Assembly (NCBI GenBank): GCA_025408425.1
Contig: JANXYX010000021.1
Span: 1-64,000, forward strand
Direction: 5' to 3'
Source of the DNA: Granulicella sp.
Lineage (GTDB): Bacteria > Acidobacteriota > Terriglobia > Terriglobales > Acidobacteriaceae
DNA length: 64,000 nt
Part shown: one piece after another, positions 29,209 through 39,050 of the stretch
How the letters are laid out: each line of letters opens with the position of its first letter
Numbering within the stretch: the stretch's first letter is position 1
Program-made: the position numbers and the translations under genes
The notes under the pieces: generated by a model
What the model was told of the DNA's origin: nothing
Seen by the model: only the letters and a program-made list of their open reading frames with translations
The model's database searches: none

Positions 29209-29877
29209 TTACCTGGCGTTGAGCGCGATGTGGGCGGCGCGGACGTCGTTGGCGGTGAAGGCGGCTATGAAGGGGACGCCGGGGATGGTGGCTTCGATGT
29301 GGGCTCGGCCGCCTTGTTCGCGGTCTACCAGGCAGAGGACGGCGGCTACGTGCATTCCGGCTTCGCGGGCGGCCTCGATGGCGGTTATGGTGGAGCCACC
29401 GGTGGTGCAGACGTCGTCGACGATGACGACGTGGGCTCCGGGACTGAGGAAGCCTTCGATTTTGCGGCCGGTGCCGTGGGTCTTCTCGGCTTTGCGGACG
29501 AGGAAGCCGTGGATGAGTTGGGGGGCGGGTTCTTCTTCGGGGTCGAGTTCGAGGTCGGCGGCGAGGTTGCGGATCTCGGTGTATTCGGCGAGGGCCCAGG
29601 CGCTGGCGGAGGCGGTGTTGGAGACGAGGGGGTCGGCACCCATGGTGAGGCCGCCGACGGCTTCGATCTGGGTGGCGTTGGGGAGTTGCTGGATGAGGTC
29701 GTAGAAGACGAGGCCGGAGAGGCGGCCGCCTTCGGCGTGGAGGGTGGTGATGCGGCAGTCGATGTAGTAGTCGCTGCGGGCTCCGCTGGCGAGGGTGAAG
29801 TCGCCTAGTTTGAAGGAGTGGGTGGCGATGAGGTCGAGGAGCGTGGAGCGATTGTCTGGCTGGATGTCGGTTGGCAT
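29209..29877 (-). CDS. pyrE: orotate phosphoribosyltransferase
   Basis: 222 residues. Transfers phosphoribosyl from PRPP to orotate in pyrimidine synthesis. Visible are the N-terminal [32 protein letters not shown], and the PRPP-binding motif [18 protein letters not shown]. Compared with short PyrE proteins there is an acidic/proline-rich insert ([13 protein letters not shown]) before the catalytic loop. mtnA begins 13 bases downstream, suggesting co-transcription. Confidence 0.93.
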   Translation of the reverse strand: MPTDIQPDNRSTLLDLIATHSFKLGDFTLASGARSDYYIDCRITTLHAEGGRLSGLVFYDLIQQLPNATQIEAVGGLTMGADPLVSNTASASAWALAEYTEIRNLAADLELDPEEEPAPQLIHGFLVRKAEKTHGTGRKIEGFLSPGAHVVIVDDVCTTGGSTITAIEAAREAGMHVAAVLCLVDREQGGRAHIEATIPGVPFIAAFTANDVRAAHIALNAR

Positions 29878-29934
29878 GGGCTTAGGTTGATTGTAGAGGA
29901 TGCGGTTTGGGTAGTCCCCCCGGGGTACGTTTAT

Positions 29935-29976
29935 TGTGCAAAGTCTTGATTGCAGGTGATTTAGGTTCGGACTTGA
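29935..29976. repeat. dispersed ~40-base repeat, copy A
   Basis: The copy has TGTGCAAAGTCTT, a 12-base spacer, TTTAGGT and then TCGGACTTGA. The same layout with the same 12-base spacer length recurs at 30021 and 47939. The AAGTC and GACTT parts are complementary and could form a short hairpin. It lies in the gap between pyrE and the next minus-strand gene, near a C-rich run. Confidence 0.6.
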
Positions 29977-30020
29977 GGTGTGCTATGTGTGTCGAGGTCT
30001 CTGGAATCAAGGGGTGGCGT

Positions 30021-30058
30021 TTGCAAAGTCTTCATTTCATTTGGGTTAGGTCCGATTC
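30021..30058. repeat. dispersed ~40-base repeat, copy B (with a weak third copy nearby)
   Basis: TTGCAAAGTCTT, a 12-base spacer and GTTAGGTCCGATTC. A degenerate relative lies at 30162-30197 (TTTATGTCTT, a 13-base spacer ending CAATGG, then TTTAGGT). Together with copy A and the terminator-like hairpin these fill the 350-base gap 29878-30229, in which I see no gene. Confidence 0.55.
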
Positions 30059-30084
30059 TTTCTGGTAAATATGGATTTAAACAG

Positions 30085-30115
30085 GAAATCCCCGGCTTTG
30101 GCCGGGGATTTCTTT
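30085..30115. terminator. terminator-like hairpin
   Basis: A 12-base-pair perfect stem GAAATCCCCGGC / GCCGGGGATTTC with the loop TTTG. On the plus strand TTTG follows, and on the minus strand the T-run is poor. It probably ends transcription from the 30230-30517 gene, which reads toward it. Confidence 0.6.
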
Positions 30116-30229
30116 GTCTCTGCTTCCATTATAGAGGATTGGGAGGGGGTAACCGGCACTTTTTATGTCTTTTGATTGCAATGGTTTAGGTGGTTTTGGG
30201 GCTTGACATGGGATTTTACTGGGAAATCG

Positions 30230-30517
30230 CTACGTAAGGAAAAAGACCGCGGCACAGGATGCGAGGGCAGCTGCGGCTTGCTGGGCGAGTACCTGCAGCG
30301 CCTTTCCTGGTGCGCGTGGCAGCCACTTGAGGGCAAAAAACGCAATGATCGGAATTTGTCCAGCCATTAGAAGCTGCCAGATGTGGGCGGCGGCGCCTTC
30401 GTCGGCCTCATGCGCGGTGCCGAAGATTGCAGCGTGACCGAGGACCAGCGCCAGAGCAGTGAGCGACATTGCGAGTGGAAAGAAGGCGCTTGGCTGTTTT
30501 ATGGATGGGACGTTCAT
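30230..30517 (-). CDS. small membrane protein of unknown function
   Basis: 95 residues with three hydrophobic segments (FFPLAMSLTALALVLGHAAIF, LLMAGQIPIIAFFALKWL and AAAALASCAAVFFL). GGAGG lies 8 bases before the ATG. A conserved-looking acidic stretch (HEADEGAAAH) separates the first two helices. No family recognised and no obvious partner; the CPBP protease gene ends 163 bases upstream on the same strand. Confidence 0.75.
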   Translation of the reverse strand: MNVPSIKQPSAFFPLAMSLTALALVLGHAAIFGTAHEADEGAAAHIWQLLMAGQIPIIAFFALKWLPRAPGKALQVLAQQAAAALASCAAVFFLT

Positions 30518-30611
30518 TTGAGAACCTCCGGGACGGGTTTGGTGGTGAACGTGGTCAGTTTACTCCTGCTGATTGCAAACAGGACGGGCAAGCGCAACTG
30601 CAAGAGCAGCA

Positions 30612-30643
30612 GCAGATCCTCCGCCTGCGGCGAAGGATGGCAT
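30612..30643. repeat. REP-like element, GCAGATCC family
   Basis: GCAG followed by ATCCTCCGCC-TGC-GGCGAAGGAT, a 10-base-pair hairpin with one mismatch, then GGCA. It matches in layout the elements at 55607 and 60727 (GCAGAT, C-rich arm, complementary arm, then TGACA or similar). It sits between the CPBP gene and the 95-residue membrane protein gene. Confidence 0.5.
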
Positions 30644-30680
30644 TGGTGAGAGGTGATGGTTTTGTGACTTGTGGGTAAGT

Positions 30681-31688
30681 TTAGCGGGTCATGCGGTCGA
30701 GGTGGCGGTAGCCGCCGGTGGCGATGAAGGCGGTGAGGAAGATGGTGAGGTTATAGCTGGCGTGGACGAGGGTGGAGGCTAGGACGGAGCGGAGGCGCAT
30801 GCGGACGGTGGTGAGGATGAGGGAGACGCCGAAGAGGAGGAAGAGGACGGGCCAGGTGAAGGCGACCTGTTTCCCATGCACTGCGGTGAAGAAGATGCTG
30901 GAAAGCACGGAAGAGAAGATGAGAGAGGCGAAGGTGAGTTTATTGGAGGAGTTCCAGTACTCGAGAGCGGCCTCGGTGCGGGGCAGGCAGAGCCAGTCAT
31001 AGGCGATGGCGAAGGCTGGAAAGAGGAAACCTCGGAAGACAATTTCTTCAAAAAGCGGGGCCAAGAGGGTGCCGAAGGCGGTGATGAGCCAGACGTCGGA
31101 ACGGGTGCGAAAGAAGTCATCCATCGGGATGGTCTTGGGCATGGGGACGATGGACGAAACTGCCTGCACGGTGAACGAGAGGACGAAGCCAAGGGGGATG
31201 AGTTTGAAGGCGTTACGAAGTGCTGCTGGAGCGTTGAGTTGGAGGCCGTTGGCGAAGGTGCGATGCCAGAAGAGCGGGAACAAGAACCAGGAGATGGTGA
31301 GTGCGGCGAGGTAGGTAAAGGCTTCGCTGGCGAGGAGAAGCTTGGGAGCGACGACCGCTGGGTTGTGGCCGGTGGGATGGGCAAAGCCGAGGATTACGAG
31401 ATTCGAGAAGAGAAGGAGCGCTCCGGTGAGCGAGAGGAAGAGGATGGCGTGGCCAAGGTTGGGGATGCGGGTCGGGGGTTCTGAGGGAGGCTCGTTGGGT
31501 GTGTTGTCGAGCGGCGGCAGGAGGATGGCTTCGCCTTCGGGGAGGATGGGGCGGACGACCGGGATCGTGGGCTGGTCGTCGGCAGCGCGGAAGATGGGCG
31601 AGCTTTGCTCCAGAGCGGCGGCGTCGGTGGATTGTCCCACGTCTGAGGAGCCGAACTGGGATCCTCTGGGATTGTTGCGAGGCATCAT
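30681..31688 (-). CDS. CPBP family intramembrane metalloprotease
   Basis: 335 residues. A proline-rich hydrophilic N-terminus of about 80 residues precedes about eight membrane helices. The Abi/CAAX-protease motifs are visible: [11 protein letters not shown] (motif 1) and FTAVHG (motif 2), with a late histidine in TLVHASYN. Members process prenylated or other membrane substrates, or act in bacteriocin immunity; the substrate here is unknown. Its ATG overlaps the uvrA stop by 4 bases, so it is translationally coupled to uvrA. Confidence 0.88.
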   Translation of the reverse strand: MMPRNNPRGSQFGSSDVGQSTDAAALEQSSPIFRAADDQPTIPVVRPILPEGEAILLPPLDNTPNEPPSEPPTRIPNLGHAILFLSLTGALLLFSNLVILGFAHPTGHNPAVVAPKLLLASEAFTYLAALTISWFLFPLFWHRTFANGLQLNAPAALRNAFKLIPLGFVLSFTVQAVSSIVPMPKTIPMDDFFRTRSDVWLITAFGTLLAPLFEEIVFRGFLFPAFAIAYDWLCLPRTEAALEYWNSSNKLTFASLIFSSVLSSIFFTAVHGKQVAFTWPVLFLLFGVSLILTTVRMRLRSVLASTLVHASYNLTIFLTAFIATGGYRHLDRMTR

Positions 31689-34600
31689 TTTGCTGCCTTC
31701 CTGGTTGCTGCTGTACTCGTGGCTGCCTTCCTGGCTGCCGATTTACTGTTTGCCGACTTGACGACTTTACTCGATGCAGACGTTTTCGTGGAGGCTTTTC
31801 GCGTGGCCTTGGGCTTGCGCTCTTCAGGCCTGGTGGTGCTGGCGGTGGGGACGCCGGTTTTCTTGTCGGGTGCGATGAACTTGCCGCGCGCGTCTTTCTT
31901 GCGGTCTTCCGGGGTGGTGGGATGGAAGGGCTGCGGGCCGGCGTGGCTGGCGCCATTGCGTTCGGCGAAGTTTGGGGAACTGGCGACGTAGTGGCGGGCG
32001 AGGAAGGCGCCGGTGTGGGAGGTAGCGACGGTGGCGATCTGCTCCGGAGTTCCGTGGGCGATGACGCGGCCACCGGCTTCGCCGCCTTCTGGGCCCATGT
32101 CGAGGACGTAGTCGGCGTTGCGGATGATGTCGAGGTTGTGCTCGATGATGATGATGGTGTTGCCGAGGTCGGTGAGGCGGTGGAGGACCTCGAGGAGCTT
32201 GCGGACGTCGTCGAAGTGGAGGCCGGTGGTGGGCTCGTCGAGGAGGTAGAGGGTGCGCCCGGTCTGGCGCTTGGAGAGCTCGCGGGCGAGCTTCATGCGC
32301 TGGGCCTCGCCGCCGGATAGGGTGGTGGCGGACTGGCCGAGGTGGATGTAGCCGAGGCCGACGTCGACGAGGGTCTGGAGCTTGACGTTGACGCTGGGGA
32401 TGTCCTTGAGGATAGGGACAGCGTCCTCGATGGGGAGGTCGAGGAGATCGGCGATGGAGTAGCCGTTGAATTTGACGGAGAGGGTTTCCTGATTGTAGCG
32501 ACGTCCGTTACATATTTCGCAGAGGACGTAGACGTCAGGCAGGAAGTTCATCTCGATGCGGCGCTGGCCTTCGCCGGTGCAGGCCTCACAGCGGCCACCC
32601 TGGACGTTGAAGGAGAAGCGGCCGGGTTTGTAGCCGCGCTCGCGGGACTCAGGGAGCATGGCGAAGAGGTCGCGCATGGCGGTGAAGACGCCGGTGTAGG
32701 TGGCGGGATTGGAGCGCGGGGTGCGTCCGATGGGGGACTGATCGATCTGGATGACTTTGTCGAGCTGGTCGATGCCGCGGACGGCGCCGTGCTGGCCGGG
32801 TTCTTCGCGGGAGCCGTAGAGATTTTTGGCGAGGGCGCGGTAGAGGATGTCGTTGACGAGAGTGGATTTTCCGGAGCCGGAGACTCCAGAGACTACGGTC
32901 ATGACGCCGATGGGGAAGTGGGCGGTGACGCTCTGGAGATTGTGGGAGTGGGCGTTTTCGACGGTGAGCCACTTGTTGGTGAGGGTGCGCGGGTTGGCGC
33001 GGGCTACGATTTCGATTTTTCCGGCGAGGTACTGGCCGGTGATGGACGCTGGATTGTCCATGATCTGCTGGGGGGTGCCTTCGGCAATGAGGTGGCCGCC
33101 GTTCTTGCCGGCTCCGGGGCCGAGGTCCAGGACATAGTCTGCTTTGCGAATGGTGTCTTCGTCGTGTTCAACGACGAGGACGGTGTTGCCGAGGTCGCGA
33201 AGGTTTTCGAGGGCGGAGATGAGGCGCTGGTTGTCGCGCTGGTGGAGTCCGATGGAGGGCTCGTCAAGGACGTAGAGGACGCCGCGGAGGCGGGAGCCGA
33301 TCTGTGTGGCCAGACGGATGCGTTGGCCTTCGCCGCCGGAGAGGGTGGCTGCGGAGCGGTCGAGCGAAAGGTAGCCGAGGCCGACGGCGTTGAGGAATTC
33401 AAGGCGCTCGATGACTTCGCGCTGGAGGCGGTCGGCGATGATGCGGTCTCGTCCGGTGAAGAGCATGGTGCGAGCGGTGGTGAGGGCGCGTTCGAGGGAA
33501 AGGCTAGTGAAGTCGGCGATGCTGGCACCGTTGACGGTGACGGCGAGGGATTCCGGGCGTAGGCGGCGCCCCTTGCAGACGGGACAGGTGGTCGCGGACA
33601 TGTACTGCATCATGTACTCGCGGTAGCCCTCGGATTTGGTGTCTTCGAGATTGGAGCGGAGGTAGGCGAAGATTCCGTGAAATCCGGTGCGTCCGGCTTC
33701 GCTGCGCGGGGGGCCGTAGAGGAAGAGGTGCTGCTGCTCGGAGGTGAGTTGCTCGAAGGGGAGCTTGATGTTGATCTTGTATTTTTCGGCTGCGAGCTTG
33801 ATGAGGCGGAGAAGGTAAGCGGAGCCTGAACCGGGGCCCATGGCGCCGTCAAGGAGAGGCTTGGACCAGTCGGTGATGGTTCGGGCGGGATCGAAGTCGT
33901 AGATGCTGCCGAGGCCGTGGCAGTTGGAGCATGCGCCGTAGTTGGAGTTGAAGGAGAAGCTGCGTGGTTCGAGGCGAGGGACGTTGATTCCACAGTCGGG
34001 GCAGGCCATGGAGGAGGAGTAAAGGGTCTCCTCCTGCTCGCGGTTGGCACCCTGGATGCCGATGAGGACGAGTCCGTTGGCCATCTGGAGGGCTTTGAGG
34101 ACAGAGGTTTCGAGGCGTCGGGTGTCGGGTTTTCCGTCGGGACCGGGCTTGAGGATGATGCGGTCTACGATGGCTTCGACGGTGTGGTTCTTGCGCTTTT
34201 CGAGGCGCATGCCTTCAGTGAGTTCGGTCATCTCGCCGTCGATGCGGGCACGGAAGCCCTGTTGGTCGAGGGCTTCGAGCTCTTCGCGGAATTCGCCTTT
34301 GCGGCCGCGGACGATGGGGGCGTAGATGGTGATGCGCTCGCCGGGAGCGAGGGCGACGACGCGCTCGACGATCTGGTCGGCAGACTGGCGGGAGATGGGG
34401 CGGTGGCAGTTGGGGCAGTGGGGCTGGCCGACACTGGCATACAGGAGGCGGAGGTAGTCGTATATCTCGGTGATGGTGCCGACGGTTGAGCGGGGGCTGC
34501 GCGAGGTGGTTTTCTGCTCGATAGAGATGGCGGGGGAGAGGCCATCGATGGCGTCTACGTCAGGGCGTTCCATCTGGTCGAGGAACTGGCGGGCGTATGC

Positions 34601-34780
34601 GGAGAGCGTTTCGACGTAGCGGCGCTGGCCCTCGGCGTAAATGGTGTCGAAGGCGAGGGAGGACTTGCCGGAGCCGGAGAGCCCAGTGACAACGGTAAGA
34701 GTATTGCGCGGGATGCTGACGTTGACGTTGCGCAGATTGTGCTGACGCGCTCCGCGGACGGTGATGTGGGTAATGGCCAT
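31685..34780 (-). CDS. uvrA: excinuclease ABC subunit A
   Basis: About 1031 residues. UvrA scans DNA for lesions in nucleotide excision repair. The protein has two ABC ATPase modules: Walker A at 33-41 (GLSGSGKSS) and a second, [11 protein letters not shown]. Each has an inserted zinc finger (CPNCHRP, CPDCG, CxxC in CEACTGEG and CEIC), two LSGGE signatures and two LLDEP / VLDEP Walker B motifs. The frame could start 29 codons earlier, but [16 protein letters not shown] is the normal family N-terminus. The C-terminus carries about 85 extra residues rich in Lys, Ala, Ser and Thr (histone-like), absent from the typical 940-residue UvrA. Its stop overlaps the CPBP start. Confidence 0.96.
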   Translation of the reverse strand: MAITHITVRGARQHNLRNVNVSIPRNTLTVVTGLSGSGKSSLAFDTIYAEGQRRYVETLSAYARQFLDQMERPDVDAIDGLSPAISIEQKTTSRSPRSTVGTITEIYDYLRLLYASVGQPHCPNCHRPISRQSADQIVERVVALAPGERITIYAPIVRGRKGEFREELEALDQQGFRARIDGEMTELTEGMRLEKRKNHTVEAIVDRIILKPGPDGKPDTRRLETSVLKALQMANGLVLIGIQGANREQEETLYSSSMACPDCGINVPRLEPRSFSFNSNYGACSNCHGLGSIYDFDPARTITDWSKPLLDGAMGPGSGSAYLLRLIKLAAEKYKINIKLPFEQLTSEQQHLFLYGPPRSEAGRTGFHGIFAYLRSNLEDTKSEGYREYMMQYMSATTCPVCKGRRLRPESLAVTVNGASIADFTSLSLERALTTARTMLFTGRDRIIADRLQREVIERLEFLNAVGLGYLSLDRSAATLSGGEGQRIRLATQIGSRLRGVLYVLDEPSIGLHQRDNQRLISALENLRDLGNTVLVVEHDEDTIRKADYVLDLGPGAGKNGGHLIAEGTPQQIMDNPASITGQYLAGKIEIVARANPRTLTNKWLTVENAHSHNLQSVTAHFPIGVMTVVSGVSGSGKSTLVNDILYRALAKNLYGSREEPGQHGAVRGIDQLDKVIQIDQSPIGRTPRSNPATYTGVFTAMRDLFAMLPESRERGYKPGRFSFNVQGGRCEACTGEGQRRIEMNFLPDVYVLCEICNGRRYNQETLSVKFNGYSIADLLDLPIEDAVPILKDIPSVNVKLQTLVDVGLGYIHLGQSATTLSGGEAQRMKLARELSKRQTGRTLYLLDEPTTGLHFDDVRKLLEVLHRLTDLGNTIIIIEHNLDIIRNADYVLDMGPEGGEAGGRVIAHGTPEQIATVATSHTGAFLARHYVASSPNFAERNGASHAGPQPFHPTTPEDRKKDARGKFIAPDKKTGVPTASTTRPEERKPKATRKASTKTSASSKVVKSANSKSAARKAATSTAATRKAAK

Positions 34781-35056
34781 AGGGTGATAGCGGGTGATAC
34801 GTGACCGTTGTGTGGCCAAGTTACAAGAATACGGCATTGCGAGGAGTAAAGGAGGGGGGCGAAGCATGGGTCCTGGAGAGGGGGCGGACTTTTGAAGAGA
34901 GTGAAATCATTATGGGAATTATCCAAGTGAATCTGACTTGGCAACATCTTTCCAAGTGCTGGGGATGGTAAGCTGCGAGAGGTTCATAGCAAATTGGGCA
35001 GATTAAGTGCGGACCGTGGGCAATATAGGGGCTACGGCTGGATGCGGAGTTAGGGA

Positions 35057-35239
35057 ATGATTGTAAATTCGTCGATTGTGTTGATTTCTGCTGTTTTGGC
35101 CTCGCTGGTGGTGGGTGTCCTGCTGGGATACGGGGTTTGCATGGCCATGTTTGCGATCTTCCGTATGCATGCGAAGAAGGTAGCGGCGGTGAATACGGCA
35201 CGGCGCGTGGTGGCGCCGATTCAGGCGATCCCGAGCTAG
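35057..35239 (+). CDS. 60-residue single-span membrane protein
   Basis: A small protein with one strongly hydrophobic segment (about residues 7-35, VLISAVLASLVVGVLLGYG then MAMFAIF) and a basic cytoplasmic-type tail (RMHAKKVAAVNTARRV). GGAG and AGGG lie just ahead of the ATG. No family is recognised. It is divergent from uvrA and convergent with the secretin-like gene. Confidence 0.6.
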   Translation: MIVNSSIVLISAVLASLVVGVLLGYGVCMAMFAIFRMHAKKVAAVNTARRVVAPIQAIPS

Positions 35240-35305
35240 GTTTTGAAGCGGACGGCCTGTTTTGAGGCGGGGATAGCGACAATCTCTAAAATTTGAGCAA
35301 GATTT

Positions 35306-36046
35306 TTACTGCGGAGCTGCGGGCTGTTGTGTCTGCTGGCGTAGGCGCATGAGCTGATCGTAGATCTGCTGGGGAGTCTTGACTCCGTTGGGAGACTGCT
35401 CCTGGGTGGTGTCGGGTGGGGTGGTTGGCGGGTTGTTGGGAGGCAGCAGAGTGGGTGGTGGATCGGGGCGGTGGGGATCGAGTTCGCCGTTTTGACGGGG
35501 GGCGCGATTGATGAAGCGCTCTGTCGATGCGGGGGGCGTATCGTCGTTGTCCGCAGCATCGTTGGCACTGGCAGCGTTGGGGTTTGGGGGAGTGACGCCA
35601 CCGGTGCGCGGAGTGAGGATGAGTTCTATTGGGGCAGCCGTTCCGTTCTGGACCAGGAGCATGTTGCTGCCGGTGCCCTGGAGCAGGAGGGCGAGGACGA
35701 TCGAGGGTGGTGCGGGGCCGTATTTGCCGAAGACGTGTTCGTCGCTGACGCCGCCGGTGATCTTCATTCCGGTCTGACGGGAGACGTCGCGGAGAATCTG
35801 GTTGAGACTGGAGTTGTCGGCAGCTACGGAGAGCTGGCTGTTGGTGTAACTGACCTCGGCGCGATGAGTGGCCGGTACTGGTTGGGATTGTGGAGGCTGG
35901 GAGGGTACTTGAGACTGAGTGGTCGGGCTGGTGGCGGGAAGTTGTGAGGCTGGCACGTGGGCTGCCTGGGGCTGAGCCTGACTCGCACAGCAGAGCGCGA
36001 TGATGCTAAGGGCGGCGAGGCTTCGGATTGGTGTCGGGTGCAGCAT
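35306..36046 (-). CDS. exported protein with STN/secretin-N-like domain
   Basis: About 246 residues from the ATG at 36046, which directly precedes a signal peptide (IRSLAALSIIALCCASQAQPQ). A proline/serine/glutamine linker follows. Then comes a domain of about 75 residues (VSYTNSQLSVAADNSSLNQILRDVSRQTG...ALLLQGTGSN) with the pattern of the short N-terminal domain of secretins and TonB receptors. The C-terminal part is a long proline/asparagine-rich tail. There is no secretin channel domain, so it is a periplasmic accessory or orphan domain. Function unknown. The frame extends 57 codons upstream without signal-like sequence. Confidence 0.7.
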   Translation of the reverse strand: MLHPTPIRSLAALSIIALCCASQAQPQAAHVPASQLPATSPTTQSQVPSQPPQSQPVPATHRAEVSYTNSQLSVAADNSSLNQILRDVSRQTGMKITGGVSDEHVFGKYGPAPPSIVLALLLQGTGSNMLLVQNGTAAPIELILTPRTGGVTPPNPNAASANDAADNDDTPPASTERFINRAPRQNGELDPHRPDPPPTLLPPNNPPTTPPDTTQEQSPNGVKTPQQIYDQLMRLRQQTQQPAAPQ

Positions 36047-36217
36047 CTGATTGAGTAAGACGGAAACGGTCGATTGAAGGTCACGAGTACTGTGTCCGTT
36101 GGTAGACAGTCTATCGCGGAGTGAGCCGGGGAGCACTGGAGACTGATTACTCGCGTCTTGTACTAGACTGACTGTGGCTTGGCGAGTGTAGTTGGCGAGC
36201 TGAGGACGTTGAGGCAT

Positions 36218-37228
36218 ATGAAGATATTGAAGGTATCGCTGCTGGCGACGATGTTGTTACTGCAGGCCGCGGCTGGGGCAGAAGTCTGCACGACGCAGTC
36301 GCAGATGACGGCGACGGAGCGGGATGGGTTGGCATCGGCGGCGAAGAGCCTTGCAGACAAAGTGCAGGCGGGTGATGTTGCTGGCTTGCGAGCAATGACG
36401 GTGGCAGAGCTGGAGAAGGACTTCAATGGTGTCCAATCCGTCGTGGGACAGACGGCTCCGAAGCTCACTGGTGGATTGCTGACGGTTACGCAGGTTTACC
36501 TGCTGGATGGGTCTGAGTTGAAGCGGGGTGCGGACGGGAGCGCTCCGGATGCGCAGTTTTTCTGCTCTCTGAACAAGACTGCGGCAGAGGTGGATTTCCT
36601 GATTCCGGCGCTACCCCCCGGGCGGTATGGATTTGCAATTGTGGAGAGCACGGGTGCGACGCCGTGGCGGCTATCGTTCCTGATGCGGCAGGAGCAGGGC
36701 AAGTGGATGATGGCGGGGCTGTATCCTAAACCGATTCTGGCGGCTGGGCACGACGGCTTGTGGTTCTGGACGCAAGCTCGGCAGATGGTGAAGGCGAAGG
36801 AGCAATGGAATGCGTGGCTCTACTACCAGCAGGCGGAGTTGCTGCTGCGGCCAGTGAATTTTGTGCAGAGCTCTCATCTGGAGAAGTTGCATGCGGAGCA
36901 GAGTGCTGCGGCACCGCTGGCTCTATCGGAGGGCGTGACGGCGGACGCTCCGCTGGTGGTGAAGGGGGCGAATGGCGCGGAGTATCACTTTGTCGGGCTG
37001 GGCGTGGATGATTCGCTGGCAAAGGACAAAGTGGATGTGATCGCGCATTTGAAGGTCGATCAGATCGGTGATCCGGTGGTTGCGCGGAAGCGCAACGCGG
37101 ATGCGATGAGCGCCCTGGTGGCGGCGTATCCAGAGATGCGCAAGGCGTTCCACGGCGTGTGGATTTTTGCCGAGATGCCGGGTCAAAATCCCTATCCTTC
37201 GGAGCAGGCGATGAGCGAGATCCATTAA
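36218..37228 (+). CDS. secreted protein of unknown function
   Basis: 336 residues. A signal peptide (MKILKVSLLATMLLLQAAAGA) starts at the ATG 36218, with GAGG just upstream. The mature part has two conserved-looking stretches: one near 135-175 (FLIPALPPGRYGFAIVESTG, WRLSFLMRQEQGKWMMAGLYPKPI) and a later AWLYYQQAELLLRPVNFVQSSHLEKL. No enzymatic motif is seen. It is divergent from the STN-domain gene; both products should be extracytoplasmic. Confidence 0.75.
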   Translation: MKILKVSLLATMLLLQAAAGAEVCTTQSQMTATERDGLASAAKSLADKVQAGDVAGLRAMTVAELEKDFNGVQSVVGQTAPKLTGGLLTVTQVYLLDGSELKRGADGSAPDAQFFCSLNKTAAEVDFLIPALPPGRYGFAIVESTGATPWRLSFLMRQEQGKWMMAGLYPKPILAAGHDGLWFWTQARQMVKAKEQWNAWLYYQQAELLLRPVNFVQSSHLEKLHAEQSAAAPLALSEGVTADAPLVVKGANGAEYHFVGLGVDDSLAKDKVDVIAHLKVDQIGDPVVARKRNADAMSALVAAYPEMRKAFHGVWIFAEMPGQNPYPSEQAMSEIH

Positions 37229-37403
37229 GAGCGACGGGATGGAGTGGGTCGTCAACAAGAGGTTGATGAAGTGGTGATGATTTCGAACTGTTTGACAGTG
37301 CTAGTAGTTGCGCGTGGTTGAGGTAGCGCTGCTGGACTGGAAGAGGCATCCTAACAGGTAGCGAATTAGGAAATCGATTTCGTAGGTAAGAGAAGAGAGT
37401 GTT

Positions 37404-38051
37404 ATGGCAACAACAGATAGATCACTGAGCCAGGCGATTGCAGAGCGGCGGGCAACCCCGAGCTTCGATGGCGCTCCGATTCCTCCAGAAGATTTAAAGC
37501 GGATTCTGGATGCAGGGCTTCACGCTCCGAGCGGATACAACATGCAGCCGTGGCGGTTCGTGGTGGTGCAAGGCCAGGAGCAGAAGCGACGGTTGCGAGC
37601 GGCCAGCTATAACCAGGCGAAGGTGGAGGAAGCCTCCGCTGTGATTGTGGCGTGTGGGGATGCGGATGGATGGCGGAAAGATTTGGACCTGATACTGCAA
37701 CAGGGGTTGGAGGGCGGGATGCCTGCGGGTTACGCCGACCAGGCGCGGAGCAGCGTTCCAAACTACATGGGGAGCTTTAGCAGCGATCAGATGAAGGCCT
37801 GGCTGAACAAGCAGGTGATGCTCGCGTTTACCCATATGCTGCTGATGGCGGAGGTGATGGGGTATGACACCGCACCGATGGAAGGTTTCGAACAGGAAAA
37901 GGTGCATGAGGTGCTGAAGCTTCCATTGAGCTACTGGGTAGTGGCGCTGCTGGGAGTAGGGCATTTGAAGGGTGCGGATAAGTTTGACGGCGGACGGCTC
38001 GAGATGGCGCATACTGTGTTCGGCGAAGAGTTTGGCAAGCCGCTGAAGTAA
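37404..38051 (+). CDS. nitroreductase family protein
   Basis: 215 residues. An FMN-dependent NAD(P)H oxidoreductase-like protein: AIAERRATPSFDGAPIPPEDLKRIL at the N-terminus holds the phosphate-binding arginines, GLHAPSGYNMQPWRFVVV is the family core, and LGVGHLK lies near the C-terminus. Members reduce nitro-compounds, quinones or other substrates; the physiological one is unknown. A GAGAAGAG stretch precedes the ATG. The alpha/beta hydrolase gene begins 27 bases downstream. Confidence 0.88.
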   Translation: MATTDRSLSQAIAERRATPSFDGAPIPPEDLKRILDAGLHAPSGYNMQPWRFVVVQGQEQKRRLRAASYNQAKVEEASAVIVACGDADGWRKDLDLILQQGLEGGMPAGYADQARSSVPNYMGSFSSDQMKAWLNKQVMLAFTHMLLMAEVMGYDTAPMEGFEQEKVHEVLKLPLSYWVVALLGVGHLKGADKFDGGRLEMAHTVFGEEFGKPLK

Positions 38052-38078
38052 GAGGCAGGTCTTGCGGAGAAGAGATCT

Positions 38079-39038
38079 ATGAAGCCTGCGCTGCGAGTGG
38101 TTGCGGTGTTGTTGGTGCTGGCGATGGGGGCGGGACTAACGTTCTACCTGAACCCGCTGTGGGTGAATGATCAAGTGATCCGGCTTCATCTGTGGCATGA
38201 GAACGTGTCGAGCAAGTATGTGGAGGCTGGGGGATATCGGCTGCACTACTTTGAAGCCAAACTGGCGAATGGGACGGATGGAGCACCGCTGCTGCTCGTG
38301 CATGGGTTGGGATCGCGCGGAGAGGACTGGGCGGAACTGATTCCGAAGTTGGCGGCGCAGGGGTTTCATGTTTATGTGCCGGACTTGCTAGGGTATGGGC
38401 GGAGCCCGCGTCCGGATGTGAACTACTCGATCTCGCTGCAGGAGGCGACGCTGGTGCAGTTTCTGCGTGCAGTGCATGTGGCGCGTGCGGATGTTGGCGG
38501 CTGGTCGATGGGCGGGTGGGTCTCGATGAAGCTGACGCTGGACCATCCGGAGCTAGTGGATCGGTTAGTGATCTACGACAGCGCGGGGGTTTATTTTCCG
38601 GCGAAGTTTGATGCTGGCTTGTTTGTTCCGGCCGATATTGCAGGCGTGCGGCGCCTGATGGCGATTCTGTCCCCGAAGCCGCCGGTACTGCCTGCCTATG
38701 CTGCAGAGGCTGCGCTGCGCAAACTGCAGCAGAATGGGTGGGTGGTCAACCGGAGTGTGGCTTCGATGACGGGAGGGCGCGATCTGCTGGACTTTCGGCT
38801 GCAGGGTATCTCGCGGCCGACGCTGGTGGTGTGGGGTTCACGGGATGATTTGATTCCCCTGGAAGTGGGGAAGGAGCTTCACGAAAAGATTCCGGGTTCG
38901 GTGCTGAATGTGATGGAGGGGTGCGGGCATCTGGCGCCGGCGGAATGTTGGAAGCCGGTGCTGGCATCGACGGTGGGGTTTCTGCGAGCAGAGCCGCCTA
39001 TGTCTGGTGGGGACAAGGTGTTTCCGGCGGAGAATTAG
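38079..39038 (+). CDS. membrane-anchored alpha/beta hydrolase
   Basis: 319 residues. One N-terminal hydrophobic anchor (VVAVLLVLAMGAGLTFYL) precedes a hydrolase fold: oxyanion region LLVHGLGSRGEDW, nucleophile elbow GWSMGG, acid in GSRDDLIP and histidine in GCGHLAP. The catalytic triad is complete. The substrate (ester or lipid) cannot be told from sequence. It probably shares a transcript with the nitroreductase gene 27 bases upstream and is convergent with ubiX. Confidence 0.88.
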   Translation: MKPALRVVAVLLVLAMGAGLTFYLNPLWVNDQVIRLHLWHENVSSKYVEAGGYRLHYFEAKLANGTDGAPLLLVHGLGSRGEDWAELIPKLAAQGFHVYVPDLLGYGRSPRPDVNYSISLQEATLVQFLRAVHVARADVGGWSMGGWVSMKLTLDHPELVDRLVIYDSAGVYFPAKFDAGLFVPADIAGVRRLMAILSPKPPVLPAYAAEAALRKLQQNGWVVNRSVASMTGGRDLLDFRLQGISRPTLVVWGSRDDLIPLEVGKELHEKIPGSVLNVMEGCGHLAPAECWKPVLASTVGFLRAEPPMSGGDKVFPAEN

Positions 39039-39050
39039 GGCTTGCGTGGG

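Noticed and set aside
37292-37320. TTGACA ahead of the nitroreductase gene as a promoter
   Set aside because: The -35 is good, but no acceptable -10 hexamer lies 16-18 bases away.
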